DNA from: Providencia sneebia DSM 19967
Lineage (GTDB): Bacteria; Pseudomonadota; Gammaproteobacteria; Enterobacterales; Enterobacteriaceae
Assembly (NCBI RefSeq): GCF_000314895.2
Contig: NZ_CM001773.1
Span: forward strand, 1,960,349-2,024,348
Direction of reading: 5' to 3'
Length of the DNA stretch: 64,000 nt
Shown: positions 61,468-64,000 of the stretch, in pieces
How positions within the stretch are numbered: the stretch's first letter is position 1
How the letters are laid out: the number at the start of each line of letters is the position of its first letter
Notes under the pieces: generated by a model
What the model was told of the DNA's origin: nothing
Database searches by the model: none
Seen by the model: the letters and a program-made list of their open reading frames with translations, nothing else
Translations under genes and position numbers: made by a program

Positions 61468-61533
61468 TATTTTACCCTCTAGATAGATTTATCTTGAAAA
61501 TATTAAAAGCAAGTTACCACTGCTATAGATTTA

Positions 61534-61546
61534 GATAATCATTATC
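61534..61546. promoter_or_regulatory. Fur-like palindrome in the lpp promoter region
   Basis: GATAATCATTATC is a perfect 6-1-6 palindrome about 67 bases before the lpp start and close to where the promoter should be. It fits a Fur half-box pair. lpp is not known to me as a Fur target, so this is low confidence. Confidence 0.35.
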
Positions 61547-61930
61547 GATCTTCTTAATCCTAATTGAACAATCATTCAGTTCAGAAATGGTACCTACTTA
61601 GTCTTATGCTAGTACTTAATTTACACTTTTGCTAGAAATACTTTACGTCAGTTAGCAGAAAATATAAGATTTCCAACTTGTCTGGCGATTATTTAACCGA
61701 TTTAAAATCACTTAAAGATATTAGACTAATATAGCAAATGAAAAATAGATTGCAATAAAAGCATGAATTGACAAATGTGCTAAAGAAAGCATTTTATGTC
61801 AAAATGAAAACAGACCTAATATGATGCCATCAATATAAAATGAAAATTATGAATTGGCTTTGGGATAGCTAAAATCAATTATTAAAAAGCAGAGAGATAA
61901 ATAAAATCATTGCTTTTTGATAAGCAAAAA
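61547..61930. other. AT-rich spacer between lpp and pykF
   Basis: No gene is seen here. The stretch separates the lpp upstream region from the pykF terminator and contains no convincing structure. Confidence 0.4.
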
Positions 61931-61951
61931 AAACGGGAAATCATTTCCCGT
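61931..61951 (-). terminator. pykF terminator
   Basis: ACGGGAAA (61933-61940) pairs with TTTCCCGT (61944-61951). On the minus strand it is followed by eight T. It lies 34 bases after the pykF stop. Confidence 0.88.
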
Positions 61952-61984
61952 TTTTATCTGATATTAATATCGATGTGTTTTAAA

Positions 61985-63397
61985 TTACAGAATATGCACT
62001 GAAGAAGTGTTTGTTGTTCCACTTGGAACAAGTGAACCTGATACCATGACAACAGCATCGCCTTCTTTGGCTAAACCACTATTTAAAGCCGCGCGTTTAC
62101 CTTCACGATAGAAATCATCAGTTGAGATGAAACCTTTGATCATAACTGGAATAACACCTTTAACCAGAAGAAGTTGACGTGCAGTTTCTTCATTGGTTGT
62201 TAATGCTAGAATGGGTGCAGTTGGGAAGTATTTACGAACTGATTTCGCAGATTTACCACCAAAAGTTGCTACAACAATCAGAGGAACTTCCAGTTTTTCT
62301 GACATTTCTACAGCACCGCGGCAAACTGCTTCAGTAACACGAAGACGTTGGCCTGGTTTCTGAGTGTCAATACGGCTGTGCATAACGCGATCAGTACGTT
62401 CACAGATAGTGGCCATGATGGTAACCGCTTCAACAGGATATTTACCTTTAGCACTTTCACCGGATAGCATGACCGCATCAGTACCATCAAGGATGGCGTT
62501 TGCTACGTCGCCCGCTTCAGCGCGAGTAGGGCGCGGGTTTTTGATCATTGAATCTAGCATTTGAGTCGCAGTAATAACAACTTTGCGCGCTAAAACGCAT
62601 TTTTCAATCATCATTTTTTGTGCAAAGATAACTTCTTCAACTGGAATTTCAACACCGAGGTCACCACGAGCAACCATGATGCCGTCAGAAGCTTCTAAGA
62701 TTTCATCGAAATTGTTCAAACCTTCTTGGTTTTCAATCTTAGAAATAATCTGGATATTTTCGCCGCCATGCTTTTTCAGGTGAGCACGAATTTCTTCAAC
62801 ATCAGAACGTTTACGAATAAAAGATGCAGCAACGAAATCAACACCTTGTTCGCAACCAAAGACCAAATCTTCTTTATCTTTATCAGCAAGAGCAGGTAGA
62901 CCAATAGAAACACCTGGCAGGTTAACGCCTTTTTTCTCGCCTAAATCACCATTATTTAAGACTTCACAAATGACTTCTGTTGCAGTGACATCTTTTACCT
63001 TCATCCCAATCAAACCATCATCAACTAGGACGGTATCACCAGCATTCAAGTCGTTAGTCAGACCAGGGTAAGTCACAGCAACTCTATCTTTATTACCAAT
63101 AACGGAAGTATCGGTTGTAAATGCAAAGGTTTGACCTGCGACCAATGAAACATCATTACCACCTTCAAGTTTCATGGTACGGATTTCAGGTCCTTTAGTA
63201 TCAAGAAGGATAGCGGCTTGCTTACCTGTTTTTGCGCAGACTGCGCGAAGATTTTTGATACGTTGACCGTGTTCGTCATAATCGCCGTGAGAGAAATTCA
63301 GGCGCATAACATTCATGCCTGCATCGAGAAGTTGATTTAATTTTTCTTCTGACTCGGTTTTTGGACCAATGGTACAAACAATTTTTGTCTTTTTCAT
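61985..63397 (-). CDS. pykF: PykF, pyruvate kinase I
   Basis: A 470-residue glycolytic enzyme making pyruvate and ATP from PEP and ADP. Visible features are the start [21 protein letters not shown] near 32, I-S-K-I-E-N-Q-E-G near 218, M-V-A-R-G-D-L-G near 241, and the [15 protein letters not shown] signature near 280. The length and start match E. coli PykF (fructose-1,6-bisphosphate-activated). It runs leftward, with a strong promoter and a Cra site upstream. Confidence 0.97.
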   Translation of the reverse strand: MKKTKIVCTIGPKTESEEKLNQLLDAGMNVMRLNFSHGDYDEHGQRIKNLRAVCAKTGKQAAILLDTKGPEIRTMKLEGGNDVSLVAGQTFAFTTDTSVIGNKDRVAVTYPGLTNDLNAGDTVLVDDGLIGMKVKDVTATEVICEVLNNGDLGEKKGVNLPGVSIGLPALADKDKEDLVFGCEQGVDFVAASFIRKRSDVEEIRAHLKKHGGENIQIISKIENQEGLNNFDEILEASDGIMVARGDLGVEIPVEEVIFAQKMMIEKCVLARKVVITATQMLDSMIKNPRPTRAEAGDVANAILDGTDAVMLSGESAKGKYPVEAVTIMATICERTDRVMHSRIDTQKPGQRLRVTEAVCRGAVEMSEKLEVPLIVVATFGGKSAKSVRKYFPTAPILALTTNEETARQLLLVKGVIPVMIKGFISTDDFYREGKRAALNSGLAKEGDAVVMVSGSLVPSGTTNTSSVHIL

Positions 63398-63610
63398 GGC
63401 AGTCTATTTAATGGTTATAAAGGAAATCGGTATTGTCGTCGATTCTAAAAACGCAAACTGGTTATCAGTTGTTGCGCAATCAGTTTAATATTAAGAATAG
63501 GCGACAGTCTGGTGTTTAATGCGTTTTTTTTGTGAGTTAGATCCCAATTTTTATTGTGGTTGTTATGAGTATAATCTATCCCGTCGATGCTAACTAACTG
63601 ATTTATTTTT
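63398..63610. other. pykF 5' untranslated region
   Basis: About 215 bases lie between the Cra site and the pykF start. No gene or terminator is seen, so the mRNA leader appears long. Confidence 0.4.
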
Positions 63611-63624
63611 GATGAAACCTTTCA
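63611..63624. promoter_or_regulatory. Cra (FruR) site downstream of the pykF promoter
   Basis: GATGAAACCTTTCA fits the Cra consensus RSTGAAWCSNTHHW at 13 of 14 positions. It lies just downstream of the -10 box on the transcribed side, a repressing position. Cra represses pykF in E. coli. Confidence 0.7.
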
Positions 63625-63636
63625 GCAGGTGCGTTT

Positions 63637-63665
63637 ATTATAGACAACAAAAAACTGTGAGACAA
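63637..63665 (-). promoter_or_regulatory. pykF promoter
   Basis: On the minus strand TTGTCT (63660-63665) and TATAAT (63637-63642) are separated by 17 bases, a near-consensus sigma-70 promoter. Initiation would fall around 63630, and the Cra site would overlap the early transcribed region. Confidence 0.75.
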
Positions 63666-63814
63666 ATCAAATTTTATGAAATTGAGTGATGAAAAAGGTT
63701 CAAGCATAACAATGGCTGAATTTTAAGCAATAATTGCGCAACATTATGTTCTTGGATCTTTAACTAAGATGGAAAAGAGATAAGAGAAAGATAATTCGAT
63801 GTAAGAAAAGAGAA

Positions 63815-63891
63815 TGGTGCGTCCGAGTAGACTCGAACTACCGACCCCCACCATGTCAAGGTGGTGCTCTAACCAACTGAGCTACGGACGC
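63815..63891 (-). tRNA. valV: tRNA-Val (GAC), copy 1
   Basis: 77 nt including the encoded CCA (63815-63817). The acceptor stem GCGTCCG/CGGACGC, D-arm AGCTCAGTTGGTTAGAGC, anticodon stem CCACC/GGTGG with loop TTGACAT (anticodon GAC), and T-loop TTCGAGT all close. It lies near pykF as valV/valW do in E. coli. Symbol given by that synteny. Confidence 0.95.
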
Positions 63892-63917
63892 ATTTTGATA
63901 TTGATGACACCTCGAAA

Positions 63918-63994
63918 TGGTGCGTCCGAGTAGACTCGAACTACCGACCCCCACCATGTCAAGGTGGTGCTCTAACCAACTGAGCTACGGACGC
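63918..63994 (-). tRNA. valW: tRNA-Val (GAC), copy 2
   Basis: A 77-nt copy that looks identical to the first, 26 bases away, giving a tandem unit of 103 bases. The window ends after the first bases of another ATTTTG spacer, so a further copy could follow outside the window. Confidence 0.95.
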
Positions 63995-64000
63995 ATTTTG

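Overview
The window is chromosomal DNA from an AT-rich member of the Enterobacterales. It most resembles the Morganellaceae, and Providencia is my best guess. This rests on gene content and protein similarity recognised by eye: enterobacterial backbone order thrS-infC-rpmI-rplT-pheMST-ihfA ... ppsA ... sufABCDS ... ldtE-lpp-pykF-valVW, low GC, an arn operon, and sit and hmu metal-uptake loci. No database search was possible.

Layout. 1-5.1 kb: the end of a YdeP-type molybdopterin oxidoreductase, the sitABCD Mn/Fe transporter (minus strand, Fur-type box upstream) and lytic transglycosylase emtA. 5.1-7.1 kb: intergenic structure (an orphan leftward terminator with a Fur-like palindrome, a DnaA-box-like cluster) and three small envelope-type genes. 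7.5-15.6 kb: the translation cluster thrS-infC-infC-rpmI-rplT-pheM-pheS-pheT-ihfA. infC is duplicated, and the first copy carries a one-base frameshift at an A_AAA_AAC heptamer. 15.7-16.7 kb: a gene on the opposite strand whose C-terminal half looks like a eukaryotic-type RhoGAP domain, a candidate secreted effector. 16.8-27.9 kb: btuCD, the seven-gene arnBCADTEF lipid A modification operon, nlpC and lplA. 28.0-35.1 kb: a MarA/SoxS-like regulator with a cysteine-rich tail, then the hemin uptake operon (hemP, hmuRSTUV) with Fur-like boxes. 35.3-45.6 kb: aroH, ppsR, ppsA (Cra site), the small RNA rprA (RcsB box), ydiK, a frameshifted ydiJ, and menI. 46-61.5 kb: sufABCDS, a long AT-rich non-coding stretch, a LysR regulator with a four-gene chaperone-usher fimbrial operon, then sufE, ldtE and lpp. 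62-64 kb: pykF (Cra-controlled promoter) and two tRNA-Val(GAC) genes.

How it works together. The backbone covers translation, Fe-S assembly and the PEP/pyruvate node. ppsA and pykF both carry Cra-type sites. Accessory modules sit at backbone junctions: the RhoGAP-like gene between ihfA and btuC, the arn operon between btuD and nlpC, and the fimbrial island between sufS and sufE, which detaches sufE from its usual operon.

Strongest leads: (1) the RhoGAP-like protein with N-terminal repeats; (2) the duplicated infC with a frameshift exactly correctable by -1 slippage; (3) the fimbrial island splitting suf; (4) a possible Fur-linked small RNA near 5.3-5.6 kb. Two genes (infC copy 1 and ydiJ) each lack one A in an A-tract, so assembly error must be excluded before biological explanations are accepted.
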